DNA of 64,000 nucleotides from Symbiodinium natans (taxonomy: Eukaryota > Sar > Dinophyceae > Suessiales > Symbiodiniaceae): NCBI GenBank assembly GCA_905221605.1, contig CAJNDS010001112.1, forward strand, positions 628,972-692,971, given 5' to 3'. Each line of letters begins with the position of its first letter. The first letter of the stretch is position 1. Positions 48,467-59,275 of the stretch are shown piece by piece. The notes under the pieces are model-generated. The model saw nothing but the letters and a program-made list of their open reading frames with translations, did not search any database and was not told where the DNA came from. Both the position numbers and the translations under genes were made by a program.

Positions 48467-48978
48467 TCACTGCCTAGCGTCAACAAACTCCCGCACCAGG
48501 AATAACAAAGAAAGCCTACCACTGGCGATTCTGATGCTTTCGTCGGTTCTGCAACGTGACCTAAGTATGCTCAAGGCAGCTAGTAGCGCCAGAGGCAACG
48601 TGGGGCCCCTCAGCGCAGCCTGAAGGGCAACGGAACGGAAGAGTCATTCTAGCGTCAAAAGGCCCATTTGGACTCGCACTACATGCGGCGACAGCTCATC
48701 CCGAATCAGCATGTCTCACTCCGCCCTCCTCTCTTCCTGACGGTATCCAGATCTTCCAAAAGCCCTTAAGTAAGGAACATACCGCTAATTTATACTAAGG
48801 ATCATTGATATGAATTCGGGTATATCCCTTAACTACGGGGTTTCTGGAAGATCTGGGTACCTAACAATTGCATCACGTTCACAAAATACTTCGAAGTGGC
48901 TTCGCCTGCTCGTCTTTGAAATGCGGATAGGCGGACTGGGCCGGTCAACATCACAAGACTGACCCGTACCATTGAAAA
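48467..48978 (-). CDS. short gene, product unknown
   Basis: ATG near 48978 gives MVRVSLVMLTGPVRLSAFQR then RAGEATSKYFVNVMQLL, ending at a GTACCC donor whose intron is an IE-1 copy (48748-48858). Downstream blocks read MLIRDELSPHVVRVQMGLLT (about 48710-48645) and RSVALQAALRGPTLPLALLA then ALSILRSRCRTDESIRIASG, LLFLVREFVDARQ to TGA at 48467. The start looks like an organelle presequence or signal anchor (hydrophobic plus Arg/Ser). The join between the last two blocks is not resolved. No domain recognised. Confidence 0.45.
48748..48858. mobile_element. IE-1 element
   Basis: TCCAGATCTTCCAAAAGCCC to GGGGTTTCTGGAAGATCTGG. Confidence 0.85.
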
Positions 48979-49084
48979 CCGATAGGCAGGTCACACCGCA
49001 GGTTCCCTGATCTCGGGCCCCAACAAAAAAGGGACCATAGTTGGGGAACTTCCGGCTTGTTTAACCCCTCTAGGTGCAGCGGAG

Positions 49085-49170
49085 TAGGGTTAGGGTTTCG
49101 GGTTTCGGGTTTCGGGTTTCGGGTTTAGGGTTTAGGGTTTAGGGTTTAGGGTTTAGGGTTCAGGGTTCAG
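49085..49170 (+). repeat. TTTCGGG/TTTAGGG array
   Basis: Four TTTCGGG units then six TTTAGGG, then TTCAGGG. Confidence 0.95.
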
Positions 49171-49214
49171 GTCCCCAGAGCGGGACCCCGACATCTCGGA
49201 AACCCGCATTTGAA

Positions 49215-50245
49215 GAACGCCTCGCATGACTCACATGATGTCGCAGCTCGCGCAGGCACCTCCCAGTTCCCAGAGACTCCAATATCCTTTGGGGTTTGGG
49301 GTTTAGGGTTTAGGGTTTAGAGTTCAGAGTTTAGGGTTTCGGGTTTAGGGTTTACGGACTGTACCTTAAATCATAGTAGGATCCCTAGTATGATGTAAGG
49401 TATACTCCTGAATTCAGGGATATTGGAGTCTTTTATTTCAAGAGGAAACGCGGATTCCACAAGCTGTTCCTGTCCTGCCGCCCCTCACTCAACTAGCATA
49501 GTTTGAGTTTAGAGTTGAAGGTTCCCCTAAACCCTACTTTATAAACCCTAAACCCTAAACCCTAAACCCTAAACCCTAAACCCTAAACCCTAAACCCTGA
49601 ACACGAGGACTCGGCCTGGGGATGCTTCGAGCAGTCGTAGTTTCTCAACCACGTCACCTGCGTCGGGACCGACATATGTGTATAAATATAGATATAAATA
49701 AATAAATATAAATATAATATTATATATATATATATATATCTTTATATATATATATATATATTTATTTATTTATTTATGTATGCGTGTATGTATACATGCG
49801 CATGCATATGCGCGATCTTGATGGGGTATCCGCGTGTCGCATGTAAAGGGTTCAGGGCTCTGATCGGAATTAAAATGAAGGCTTAGCGCTTTCTTGAAGC
49901 AGGGAGACTCTAGGGGGGGAGGTTGTTCGGGCAAATTCCTGAGGATCCCCCTGTAGCTAAACGAAACACTGCTGAAGAAGGGCTAAGAATGTTAACAACC
50001 AGCGCTCACGTTGTGCACCCAGATTTTCCAAAACCCTTAACGAAGGAATACACCCGAATTTCATCATAATGATCCCCCAGTATAAATCTGGGTATACTCC
50101 TTAGTTCCCTTAGTATAAATCAGGGTATACTCCTTCGTTAAGGGGCTTTGGAAGATCTGGGCAGAACGCCTGCCTGCCGCAGGACGTTTCAGCATGTCCT
50201 GATGCCAACAGCTCTCCAGAAGGCCTGACAGGCATGAAAGGGGTT
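49215..50245 (-). CDS. possible exons, unknown protein
   Basis: Minus-strand blocks: MPVRPSGELLASGHAETSCG (about 50233-50160); TYVGPDAGDVVEKLRLLEAS then PGRVLVF (49678-49604); ESLGTGRCLRELRHH before GTGAGT (49260-49215). An IE-1 copy, a TA microsatellite and arrays fill the gaps. Joins not tested. Confidence 0.35.
49676..49800. repeat. TA/TAAA microsatellite, inverted
   Basis: (ATAA)n, (TA)n and (TTTA)n in mirror arrangement, forming a large AT palindrome. Confidence 0.95.
50018..50162. mobile_element. IE-1 element with duplicated core
   Basis: CCCAGATTTTCCAAAACCCT to GGGGCTTTGGAAGATCTGGG. CCCAGTATAAATCTGGGTAT and its relative CTTAGTATAAATCAGGGTAT show an internal tandem duplication. Confidence 0.8.
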
Positions 50246-50531
50246 TAGGGTTTAGGGTTTCGGGTTTAGGGTCTCGGGTTTCGGGTTTAGGGCTACTAGT
50301 TGTTGCATGTGAGCCTATGGTTCCTTGATTGTAGAAATTATGTGGGGGTTTACGATATTCGGGCTACCTATTGGGGTCCTTATTATCAGGGAATCCTACT
50401 ACTTGGGGTCTATTTTAGGGGTCCACTATTTTGGTCAATCCTCATGTCGCTTTTGAGGTTTCTCTTGCTGCCTCGGGTCTGCGGATGACAAGACACAACT
50501 TTCGATCGGCACGAGAGTAACCGCAGAAACT

Positions 50532-52785
50532 CTACGCCGCTACGCTGCATCCAATATTCTTGGGGCGAGTGCCAACGAGTACCACTAGCTGCTGCGCACC
50601 TGTCCAGAGGCCTACCCTTTTTGGGGGGTCCCTATAAGGGGATTCTATTAAAATATTTTGGGGTACAAAAGGGGTACCCCTCTTTTGGGAAGTACCCATA
50701 TTCCTGAGCAACTGCCAATCGGCCAATCATGGCAAGTGCAATGGGAGCCATAAACTGCAGCGGGACAACAACCACAACTTTCGAATGGCTCTACTGCCTC
50801 CTTTGATGGACTCTGTCAGAGACCCGAAAGCAGCCTGAATTCCTGCACTCTCAAGCCCACGCCCCGGAATCATTCGACCTGCTGGATTCTTGTTGGGGGC
50901 TGCATGCCCTATAACCCTTAAGAAGGCCTTCTATAGGGTTGGTTAGGGGGATTATAAGGCCTATGATTGCCCCTAAACCCTAAACCCTAAACCCTAAACC
51001 CTAAACCCTAAGCACTAAGCCCTAAGCCCTAAGCCCTAAACCCTAAACCCTAAACCCCATGCTGGTACACTTGCCTCGAAGCTTCTTGGAGCAATCTTCG
51101 ATGCGCGGCCGCGGCTCACATCCCTTCATAAAGTCCCGTAGGACCACCTGCGAGCATTGGGTTTAGGGTTTAGGCTTTAGGTCTATGGTTCTACGGGCCG
51201 TAATAAGTAGAATAGGGTTTTGGGGTCTGTCATAGTATGATTGTAAAGGGACCAAAAGGGCAATAGTAATTCTTCCGACCAAGCACCAGGTTCTTGGACA
51301 GTTCGGACTCAACGACAAACACACGAAACAGGTCATGCGACAAGCCACCATCTGTGCCCAACACAGCAAGTCGCATGCCATATATACATATGGGTGGCTG
51401 TCAAAATTATGATCCCTTTTGGGGTACCCTAAATACTAGGTGCCGTATTATAATAGGGATCCAAAAAGGGACCCTAATTTTGACAACCACCCATATATAC
51501 ACATTAGTCGGAAGAATTGAATAAACCGACACTCCGCACTCGAGCCTCATCCCGCCCGAACAAAAGCCAGGCGCCAGCGGTACTCTCCCGCAGAGCCAAA
51601 GAGATGGTCTTGATTTTCCGGCATTGCTAGCTTCCCTAAAACCCTAAACCCTAAACCCTAAACCCTAAACCAGCCTCGTGGCAAGGAGGCCCCCGTCAGG
51701 GTTTTTACGCCCACGTGAGGCAGACACGGGAAAATCAGTGGTGAACAGCGAACCTTGTAAGGTCATGCGCCGGAAGTTGTGGCCGTCGTTGGGCACGTTA
51801 GCCACTGCAGAAGTGCTGCTCCTACTGTACCCAACAAACGATGGTTCCAGAGGGCCGCCATTGTTCTCTACAGAATGATGTGATAAACAGCACGTGCGCC
51901 AGAACTTCCAGAACCACGGATATGCGCGGGCATTTCTGTTAATTTGGTCTTCGCCGGAGCTTGGCCAAGACGTCGTCAATGCTCGAACCATCGCTACGTA
52001 CATGCGCTGCCTTGAGTGCTCCAAGACCAAGACTATAACACCTTGCATCTGATTCGCAACTTGCTGGCTCGGAGTTTGCCAATCCATGACGCCCATGTCA
52101 GCCGCCACTAAATGAGCAAAACGATTAACAAAGATGACAATACCAGCGACGGCACCGGGGACGGACCAAAACGTGAGGCGCTGCCGATGATGTGGCATAT
52201 GATGGCCCCTACCTGAAACCAAATGTGCCGGGTCAATAGCGCACACTTCGTACAGAAAAAGCTGGACCTCCGAAAACAATGCCGACATACCGATGGTCCT
52301 CTCAAAGCACAAGTATCGCAAAGTCTGGGACATGCGAGACAAACAAAGCAGAACCCAGAGAGCCCAATACCCCTTCATTACAAGGAACATACCTCAAACC
52401 ATATTGGGATTCTTGTTATGACTTACCCTAAACCCTAAACCCTAAACCCTAAACCCTTAAGGAATATTCCTTAATGAAGGCATTGGGGTATTTGGCAGAA
52501 ACGGCCTCAGGGTCGGAGGTGATATCGGAGAAAGGACGCACCCCGGACGCGATGAAGTACCTGGCGCTTTCCTACGAATTGCCTACAACAACCCTCCAGA
52601 AAATAAAAATACTCTCCCTTACAAGCGTGATATAGCGATTATATATACGTTTTTTTTTTTTTTTGGGGGGGGGTGGGGGTTCTTAAGCAGGTAGTAGTTT
52701 CGCTTCCGCTGACATCCTCCAACCGACGAAATAGCCTACGATCGCCTATGACTCCATCAGCCTTGATTCTGACTAATTGCCCTGG
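50532..52785 (-). CDS. multi-exon gene with 654-nt exon, product unknown
   Basis: The exon 52324-51671 is open for 218 codons, the longest frame here, and fits in phase at both ends. Upstream exon 52566-52497 (RYFIASGVRPFSDITSDPEA) joins through an IE-2 intron with a GC donor. Downstream, a 40-nt intron made of TTTAGGG units leads to 51630-51552 (LAMPENQDHLFGSAGEYRWR). Inside the big exon: RYLCFERTIGMSALFSEVQL, a membrane-like segment VPGAVAGIVIFVNRFAHLV and NVPNDGHNFRRMTLQGSLFT. Further blocks: MRLAVLGTDGGLSHDLFRVF (51382-51262), LRDFMKGCEPRPRIEDCSKK (51140-51060), RGLESAGIQAAFGSLTESIK (about 50890-50750), and WTGAQQLVVLVGTRPKNIGC to TAG at 50532. An upstream block RIKADGVIGDRRLFRRLEDV lies at 52770-52700. 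I do not recognise the family; later joins are tentative. Confidence 0.55.
51389..51497. mobile_element. IE-7 element, well preserved
   Basis: ATGGGTGGCTGTCAAAATTA to TAATTTTGACAACCACCCAT. ATATA(T) flanks both sides. Confidence 0.9.
51631..51670 (-). repeat. 40-nt CCCTAAA block, candidate mini-intron
   Basis: In gene sense it runs GTTTAGGG... to TTTTAGGGAAG between two phase-0 exons. 40 nt is not a multiple of three, so removal is needed to keep frame. Confidence 0.55.
52325..52496. mobile_element. IE-2 with CCCTAAA array replacing the centre = intron
   Basis: Arms AGAGCCCAATACCCCTTCAT and AATGAAGGCATTGGGGTATT. A five-unit CCCTAAA array (52427-52456) sits in the middle. Removal as a GC-AG intron keeps phase. 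Confidence 0.75.
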
Positions 52786-52901
52786 GGACCAAACAAAGAG
52801 CCCAAAACATGGGGCCATCTAGCCTATACTATAGTTCCTAGTTGGGTTTCATGTGGCCTCCAAGGTACAGCAGCAAAACACGGTTGACGTTGTTGTTGTT
52901 T

Positions 52902-53030
52902 CTCGCTCTCTCACTCTCTCACTCTCTCTATCTCTCTATCTCTCTATCTCTCTATCTCTCTATCTCTCTATCTCTCTATCTCTCTCTCTCTCTCTTCTTC
53001 TTCTTCTTCTACCCAGCGAAGATGCCCCCG

Positions 53031-53068
<38 letters not shown>
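52902..53068. repeat. (CTCTAT)n and (CT)n microsatellites
   Basis: CTCTAT units from 52926, then CT and CTT runs, with a second CT run at 53032-53066. Confidence 0.97.
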
Positions 53069-53202
53069 GGAATATGGTAGCTTCCAAAATTGGGGTACCC
53101 TTTTGGGGGGCTCCTCGGACATCAGGACTGAGGATGATCGCATGTCAAAGTATGCTAAGCCAGGCCAGCGCTGGGGCGCAAGCCTCGCAGGCCTCAAGAC
53201 CG

Positions 53203-53340
53203 GATAGGGTTTAGGGTTTAGGGTTTAGGGTTTAGGGTTTAGGGTTTAGGGTTTAGGGTTTAGGGTTTAGGGTTTAGGGTTTAGGGTTTAGGGTTTAGGG
53301 TTTAGGGTTTAGGGTTTAGGGTTCAGGGTTTAGGGTGTAG
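53203..53340 (+). repeat. TTTAGGG array in kinase intron
   Basis: About 19 units. Its right edge is at the exon boundary after LIMHL. Confidence 0.97.
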
Positions 53341-53341
53341 C

Positions 53342-56300
53342 CAAGATGCATGATGAGGCCATAGGCGTAGATGTCCACCTTGCAGAAGGATGAGAGGGAC
53401 GGGAGATGACAGCCCCCTAGACCCTAAACCCTAGACCCGGAACTCCATGCCCGAAACTCCAGGCATAGAGCACAGGCCATGCACCCTGAACACATGCCTT
53501 GCCTTCTCAGTGTAAGGTTCCTTGCGGACCACCTCTGGTGCCATGTAAAAATAGCTGTGAGGTTGGCCTGGCGCCGATTGTCAGGAAAGGCTTTGCAGGC
53601 TCAGCATCCTTTGCCACTTGCGTAAGATAGGGGTCGGAGTGACTACGACATGTATTCCCTTATGGTCCCTTTATAAGTTATAAAGTATAACTATACTACA
53701 ACCAACCCCAAAAACCTTGTCTAATTATGAGGCCCGTATATTGCCATGATGGAAGATCTTCACTAGCTAATGTAGGAGCCTGAATAATTAGAATAAGGTT
53801 TTGGGCTTTTTCTTCAGTATACTGAAACAGGGGCCATAAGGAAATATTATTCGTCACCATACCCCTATATTTGCCTGCTCACCTGGCCTGTGAACTTGCA
53901 GATGCCATCAGTCTGAAAGTCCAGCATCGTTTTGCCTCGCTCCAGCGTGCAGACACAGAGCATGCCGTGGAAGCCCCTAGGGTTTAGGGTTTAGGGTGTA
54001 GGGTTTTAGGGTTTAGGGTTTAGGGTTTAGGGTTTAAGGTTTAGTTGCAACCAGGCCGCTGATGCCAAAATCCGACACCTTCAGATCCAAGTTCTTTGAC
54101 AGCATCAGGCTCGAGGGCGTCAGGTCGCGGATGATGATGGGAACCTGTGCAGGGTTTAGGGTTTAGGGTTTAGGGTTTAGGGTTTAGGGTTTAGGGTTTA
54201 GGGTTTAGGGTTTAGGGTTTAGGGTTTCCTAAACCAGCACCAGGAAGCTTCACGCTATGTAAGCGCATGGTGCTCTCTGGTGCCCTTAATAACTCGCCTT
54301 TTCAAATCACCGAAGCCCAAAAAAAACCCTTCTGCCGGAGCCCTAAACCCTAAACCCTAAGCATCGTCAACAGCACCCCACACGAAGCAAAAACGAGCAT
54401 ACGTGCCCCAAGCCCATCAGAGGCCTGGAAGGCATGGAGGAAAGCCAGAGCTCGGCCAACAGCACTGCACCACTCAACCTCTTCAAGAAAGCTGGGGTCA
54501 TCTCACCGTTTTCGTCCATGCAGCCATAAGCCTTAAGAGGTACATGTATGTATATATATATATATATGTATGTATGTATGTAATATGCACCTCATATAGT
54601 TCCTATATACCTAAGTAGTTTCCTCTGAATAACTTACAACGGTCCCTCCTTTGGTCCCTTGAAAGCCCCGAGTGCAGTTTCACTCAAGCTGGCTGAGTCT
54701 CAAGAGGGAAAAAAGGCCGCCGAATTCAGTCTTCGTCTCCTCTGGTCTGACCATAAACCCTAAAACCCGTACTCTGAACCCTTTTTTCAACGAGTTCTCT
54801 CTCAAACCCTAAACCCTAAACCCTAAACCCCAAACCCTAAACCCTAAACCCTAAGCCCTAAACCCTAAACCCTAAGCCCGAAACCCAAGCCCATGCCTAG
54901 GAGCCCTTCAAGGAAGCTACGGAAGACGGAAGGCACCTGCCTGGCGAAACCACGGAGGCGTCCAGCGTGCCACCTTCGGGTGAGGATAGGGTTTAGGGTT
55001 TAGGGTTTAGGGTTTAGGGTTTAGGGTTTAGGGTTTAGGGTTTAGGGTTTAGGGTTTAGGGTTTAGGGTTTAGGGTTTAGAGGTTAGAGTTTAGGATTTA
55101 GGGTTGCGGGTTTGGGGTTTAGGCTTTACCTTCTGCTGGGAACAAGTGCAGCGAGTGACTTGAAACAACATAACCCTGGGCGCGCCTGCTTTTCTTCACG
55201 CATTTGCAGCATGTAGTTCTCCAGGTCACCTCCCGGGTGTTTGTTTTGTTCAACCCTCGCCAACACCCCCTACGGAATCCCATGGCTGTCCATGCAATGA
55301 AGTACTTTGCCGTCCCCTTTCTTAGATATAGGTATATAGTTGTATAGCGAAATACTTCATAGATATATAGTGATACCGTTATATCTATAGACATTTTTAC
55401 CTTGTTATGTAATTAGTTCACGATGATTCCTTTTTGTGGAAATTGGCACCTGAAAGGCGAAGACGTGCACTCTTCAGGAACTTAAACATGCGGGTTCGGG
55501 CTCACGAACACTGACGTGTTTCCAGGTGAGTGCAGCGCGACACCCAGCCTTTCTCCAAATACTCCGAAACAAACCTGAGGTCCAGACGCGCCACTGGGGG
55601 TTTAGGGTTTCGGGTTTAGGGTTTAGGGGCAGCCAGAGGTGTAAACAAAAACCTGCACGACCCAATAAAACCAAATCTACAATCATCCTCCTTGTGGACC
55701 AAGCGAACCGTAAGAGGGCATATGGTTCATAGACCCATAATGGGAAGTATAGTAGCATGGGATAGTATAGGGTATCTGACCTCAATTTTAGGGTCATTTA
55801 GTGTCCGGGGCTTGCTCGAGGTGCATGACTCCTGGGTCCTTTTTTTGGGCTTGCGGCCAATGCACACTAGAAACCCCTGCTAGTCATTAGTCATGGCAGC
55901 AAGGGTTCCAGACTGCAGGACCCAACGGCAACTCAATCAAGTTGTGAGGTTTGAGAGCCCGATATAGCTTTACATCTAGACCCGGGAGTAACCTAGGAAT
56001 AAAAAGGGTAAAATCAAAAAAAGGCCTACTCCCGGCTCTAGAGATTCTCCAAGGCGCAGGATTGGGTACTCCGGATCCAAGCAGGCCTCTCGCAAAAGCC
56101 GCACCGCAGATCAATGCCGTCCAGAAGCCCCACCCAAAAGTGGACGAATAAGCTAGGAATAGAAAAGGGTACCCTTTTGGGTGTAAAATGTGGATTCTGA
56201 GGGAGCCTTTTTGCATCCAGGTGGTGAGCCGAACCAGTACGGTCCGTATGGTCCGTGTACAGCCTGTTCTTGAAAAAACTGAATTTCCCGTGCGCCACCC

Positions 56301-57434
56301 GAATTAGTGTGGCTGACCTCCTTTTTAGACAGGTGCGTTAGGGGAGCAAGGATAGGGACACCACAAAACCGGTAAGGACCACAAAGGCTAGCAAACAAGA
56401 CACCCTACATGCATCCCAACGATGTGACCAGAAGGTGTTCCCGAGTGGCTCTTTACGAGGTCTTGAAAAGTGCATTGGCGCTTGGGGGTCTGCGAGGGCC
56501 CTCCGCCAAGAGAGAGTAGTGTTGATGGAAAGGAGACTGACGAGGTTGCCGAGTCGATGTACTTCTGGCAACATTCTGAGCAAACCTGCAATGGGAGCAA
56601 GAGCAGCGCCGGGCTCGCGCCATGCTGAAATTTGTGAAATTTTGACGTTGGCTCGGGTTTTGTTTGAAACTGTAGGGTAGTCTCCTTAGAGGCCTCAGAG
56701 ATCCTCGTTAGATGAACGGTTTAAGGTTTTAGGTTTTAGGGTTTAGGGCTTAGGGCAAAGTTTAGGGTTTTGGGTTTTAGGCTTTAGGGTCTCTAAGGGT
56801 AGTTGCATGGGCCCTGAATTTGGTGCCTTACCTCCTTTAAAGGGTTCTGATGTGTGGGCCCTTCATTTGTACAGGGTACAAAAGGGGTACGTCAGAGATC
56901 CCCATTTCATACTAATGGCACCATGTAACTACCATACGAGTGTGGCAAGAACCGGAAAGAAGAATATGTCAATTTCTGGGGGTTCTTAAGCAAATAGTAG
57001 CTAGAACGCAGTACAGGAATCACAGGGGCTGGCGCAAACGCCCAGGCTGAACACCTAGAGTCCATCCGGGCCCCGCAACCACGCTAATCCCCAGAGCAAA
57101 GGCTTTCTGGTGGAGAGGTAACAAGGGTTGGAGGGCTGTAGGTCCTGAAGGCTGGAGTGTTTAGAGTTTTGTCAGAATTGGGCATCTTAGGACTGACATG
57201 TTCAGAGCTTTTGCAGATTCGACCTACTAAAGATGTGGGGACTTCCCAAAACAGGGGGTACCCCTGTTATGCCCCAAATAGAATAGATTCCCCTTAAAGT
57301 GACTATCGGGCTATTTCGGAAACCCCCATTTTGGGAGTGTGGGGTGCCCTCATATTTCTGCGAGTGGCCCCCAAGAAGAGCACGAGGTCCGGATGACGCA
57401 TGGACGCGAAGAGCTGGATCTCATAGAGCATCTC
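53342..57434 (-). CDS. TKL-like protein kinase, altered catalytic loop (partial model)
   Basis: Exons high to low: 57434-57362 (EMLYEIQLFASMRHPDLVLF then LGAT; helix C and beta4); 55574-55549 (FVSEYLEK, hinge); about 55229-55186 (GDLENYMLQMREEKQ); 54472-54425 (WCSAVGRALAFLHAFQ, helix E); 54144 to about 54050 (VPIIIRDLTPSSLML, then LDLKVSDFGISGLVA); to 53888 (KTMLDFQTDGICKFTG); 53567-53503 (QPHSYFYMAPEVVRKEPYTE); 53378-53342 (VDIYAYGLIMHL). Junctions tested are in phase, with GC donors at 57361, 55548, 54424, 53887 and 53502. The DFG motif and MAPE are intact, but the HRDLKxxN loop reads IRDLTPSS: the catalytic Asp remains while His, Lys and Asn are changed. N-lobe Gly-loop and VAIK-Lys exons were not found. 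The C-lobe end near 53.15-53.2 kb (RPARLAPQRWPGL) is unplaced. A coding-like cluster at 55.9-56.6 kb lies inside the 57362-55574 gap. Confidence 0.7.
53979..54042 (+). repeat. TTTAGGG array in kinase intron
   Basis: Nine units between the DFG exon and the next exon. Confidence 0.95.
54152..54230 (+). repeat. TTTAGGG array in kinase intron
   Basis: Eleven units starting 8 bp beyond the catalytic-loop exon. Confidence 0.97.
54795..54890 (-). repeat. CCCTAAA array
   Basis: About thirteen units, some CCCTAAG. Confidence 0.95.
54986..55128 (+). repeat. TTTAGGG array
   Basis: About 20 units, degrading at the right. Confidence 0.97.
55887..56625 (-). CDS. possible small membrane protein gene inside kinase intron
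   Basis: Blocks: MHFSRPRKEPLGNTFWSHRW then a hydrophobic helix VSCLLAFVVLTGFVVSLSLL (56475-56340); EVSHTNSGGAREIQFFQEQA then VHGPYGPYWFGSPPGC (56318-56215); YSSTFGWGFWTALICGAAFA (56155-56045) joined in phase by a GA donor across an IE-8 copy to VKLYRALKPHNLIELPLGPA and CCHD, TAA TGA at 55887. A possible start is MARARRCSCSHC near 56620. It lies on the same strand as, and between, two kinase exons, so either the kinase exons belong to two genes or this cluster is misread. Confidence 0.35.
55982..56035. mobile_element. IE-8, short copy
   Basis: CGGGAGTAACCTAGGAATAA to GGCCTACTCCCGG. TCTAGA is repeated at both flanks. Confidence 0.75.
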
Positions 57435-57457
57435 CTGTGACACTCAGCAAACACGAA

Positions 57458-57560
57458 ACCCTATAAACCCTAAACGCGAAACCCTATAAACCCTATAAAC
57501 CCTATAAACCGTATAAACCCTAAAAACCCTATAAACCCTATAAACCCGAACCCCAAACCC
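57458..57560 (-). repeat. CCCTATAAA-type array
   Basis: Nine-base variant ACCCTATAA repeated about seven times: a distinct unit length beside normal CCCTAAA. Confidence 0.9.
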
Positions 57561-57647
57561 AAAACCCAAAAAGTCCCAAAACCCTTAGCTTGGCCAAGAT
57601 GGACTCGAGGAGGGGCGAGACCCGCGCGAACGCGCACGCACCACGCA

Positions 57648-57650
57648 CCA

Positions 57651-57742
<92 letters not shown>

Positions 57743-57746
57743 CTCA

Positions 57747-57842
<96 letters not shown>

Positions 57843-57846
57843 CACA
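57648..57846. repeat. (ACGC)n microsatellite
   Basis: About 48 near-perfect ACGC units. The Cys-Val-Arg/Thr-His-Ala ORFs here are repeat translations. Confidence 0.98.
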
Positions 57847-57867
57847 CAAACACACAAACAAAAGCAA

Positions 57868-59275
57868 TGGCCTCGGTCATGTGGGCCTCAGTGTCAGCCT
57901 CGGCGATCGGAGTTAAGAAGGCACATCTTCCAAACCCCCTTAATTCGGGAATATACCCTAAATCATACTAAGTATCGTGATTATTAGCGTCAAGAGCATG
58001 AGATGCGTGAGCTGTGACCAGTGGAGGTCGGTGTTCGTGCAACGGCATGAGCATGGACGTGCCCTTGACTAGGTGCGCATCGGTCATGAGACGCCGAGCC
58101 TGCTACTTGTTCCTTCTAGGAAAAGTCCCATGGCAGGGGGCTACATGCCTGGAAACCTAGATTGTCAGCTGTATGCTGCCAGAGCTTCGTCGTGGATGTA
58201 ATCCTTCACCGGAGATAAGGCTTCCAGCATATTGGCGAGGCGCCCACTGTGCGTAGTCTTCACTGACTGGACCTTGGCTCTGCAGGCGTGGCAGAAGAAA
58301 GGTGGGCAGCCGCAACAAGGGCAGGATGGGCTCTATGCCACGGCTTCTTTTGTGCTATTCCCGATCTCCAGCTTGCCTGCAATTTAGGGTTTAGGGTTGC
58401 CACAGATATCAGCACTGATCGTGGAGCAGCGTAGCTACAAGCGGATGTCATGGTAGAATGACCATTATTGAGAAACAACGATGCCATTGACGCACAGCGA
58501 TATGGCATTGACGATGCAGATAACAACGCCCAGTCGCCAACAGTGGCTGCTGCTTCTTCGCGCACTTCACCATCACTTGAGAACCCTTCCAAATGCCTTT
58601 GAGAACAGCACCTGGGCCGTGAAGGGTTTAGGTTTCGGGCGACCCTGGGAATCATTCCTGAAACCTGTGTCGATGAAGCATGAGACCACTGACTGCGTGT
58701 GCCACAAGTTCTTTCCTTCCAACCTCCACATCCGATGCCTGACGTGCAGTTAAGCAGGTTGGGGGCGTTCTGACATCAGATCTCCATACCCTAACCCCTA
58801 AACCCTTTTTCAACCCAGAATCCCTAAATCCTATAAACCCGAAACCCTCCAACGTTTCTGAAGGGAACCTCCTGAACCCTAAGCCCTAAACCCTAAACCC
58901 CAGCTTGGGTTCCTGCTTCTGCCTGCGCTGGAAATTTGATGGTTGATGGTGATGTCCGCTGGGTTCAGCAGCCAGAAGCCTAGGGTTTAGGGTTTAGGGT
59001 TTAGGGTTTAGGGTTTAGGGTCTAGGGTCTAGGGTTTATAGGGTTTAGGGGTCGAATGATTACATGTAGGTAGGATCGGAGCCGCTTCCAGGGACATGAC
59101 TCCAAAAAACCCAGTCGCACGTGTAGCAGCATGCCCCTCAATCCTCCTTTTCAGGCCACCCAGAACGGGACCCCCCCGAATTCGATGTCGGTAAACACAG
59201 CAGCCCCAATTCGGAGGGGTTCAGAAGTCAGCCAAGAAATGAGGTGGTGCCATGTGAGTGATGATCTGGGCACCC
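57868..59275 (-). CDS. exon series, product unknown
   Basis: Minus-strand blocks, high to low: AQIITHMAPPHFLADF (59275-59225); RIGAAVFTDIEFGGVPFW (59210-59155); FWLLNPADITINHQISSAGR (58982-58905); ASDVEVGRKELVAHAVSGLM (58750-58660) ending at a GA donor; a 58.3-58.6 kb stretch open in several frames; SGRLANMLEALSPVKDYIHD then EALAAYS (58255-58185); ARRLMTDAHLVKGTSMLMPL (58105-57980); LTPIAEADTEAHMTEAIA (57925-57868). FWLLNPAD...NHQISSAG loosely recalls the aromatic/Asn-rich repeats of G8/parallel beta-helix proteins, which is only a guess. It may include the N-terminal part of the kinase gene downstream. Confidence 0.4.
57925..57985. mobile_element. IE-1, left half only
   Basis: ACATCTTCCAAACCCCCTTA through TACTAAGTATCGTGATTATT, then no right arm. 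Truncated. Confidence 0.6.
58980..59050 (+). repeat. TTTAGGG array
   Basis: Nine units plus TCTAGGG variants, starting at an exon-like block edge. Confidence 0.95.

Noticed and set aside
57470-57916. Cys-Val-Arg and Thr-His-Ala repeat ORFs of 108-136 codons
   Set aside because: Produced by (ACGC)n; no unique coding sequence beyond the edges except the possible short exon at 57868.
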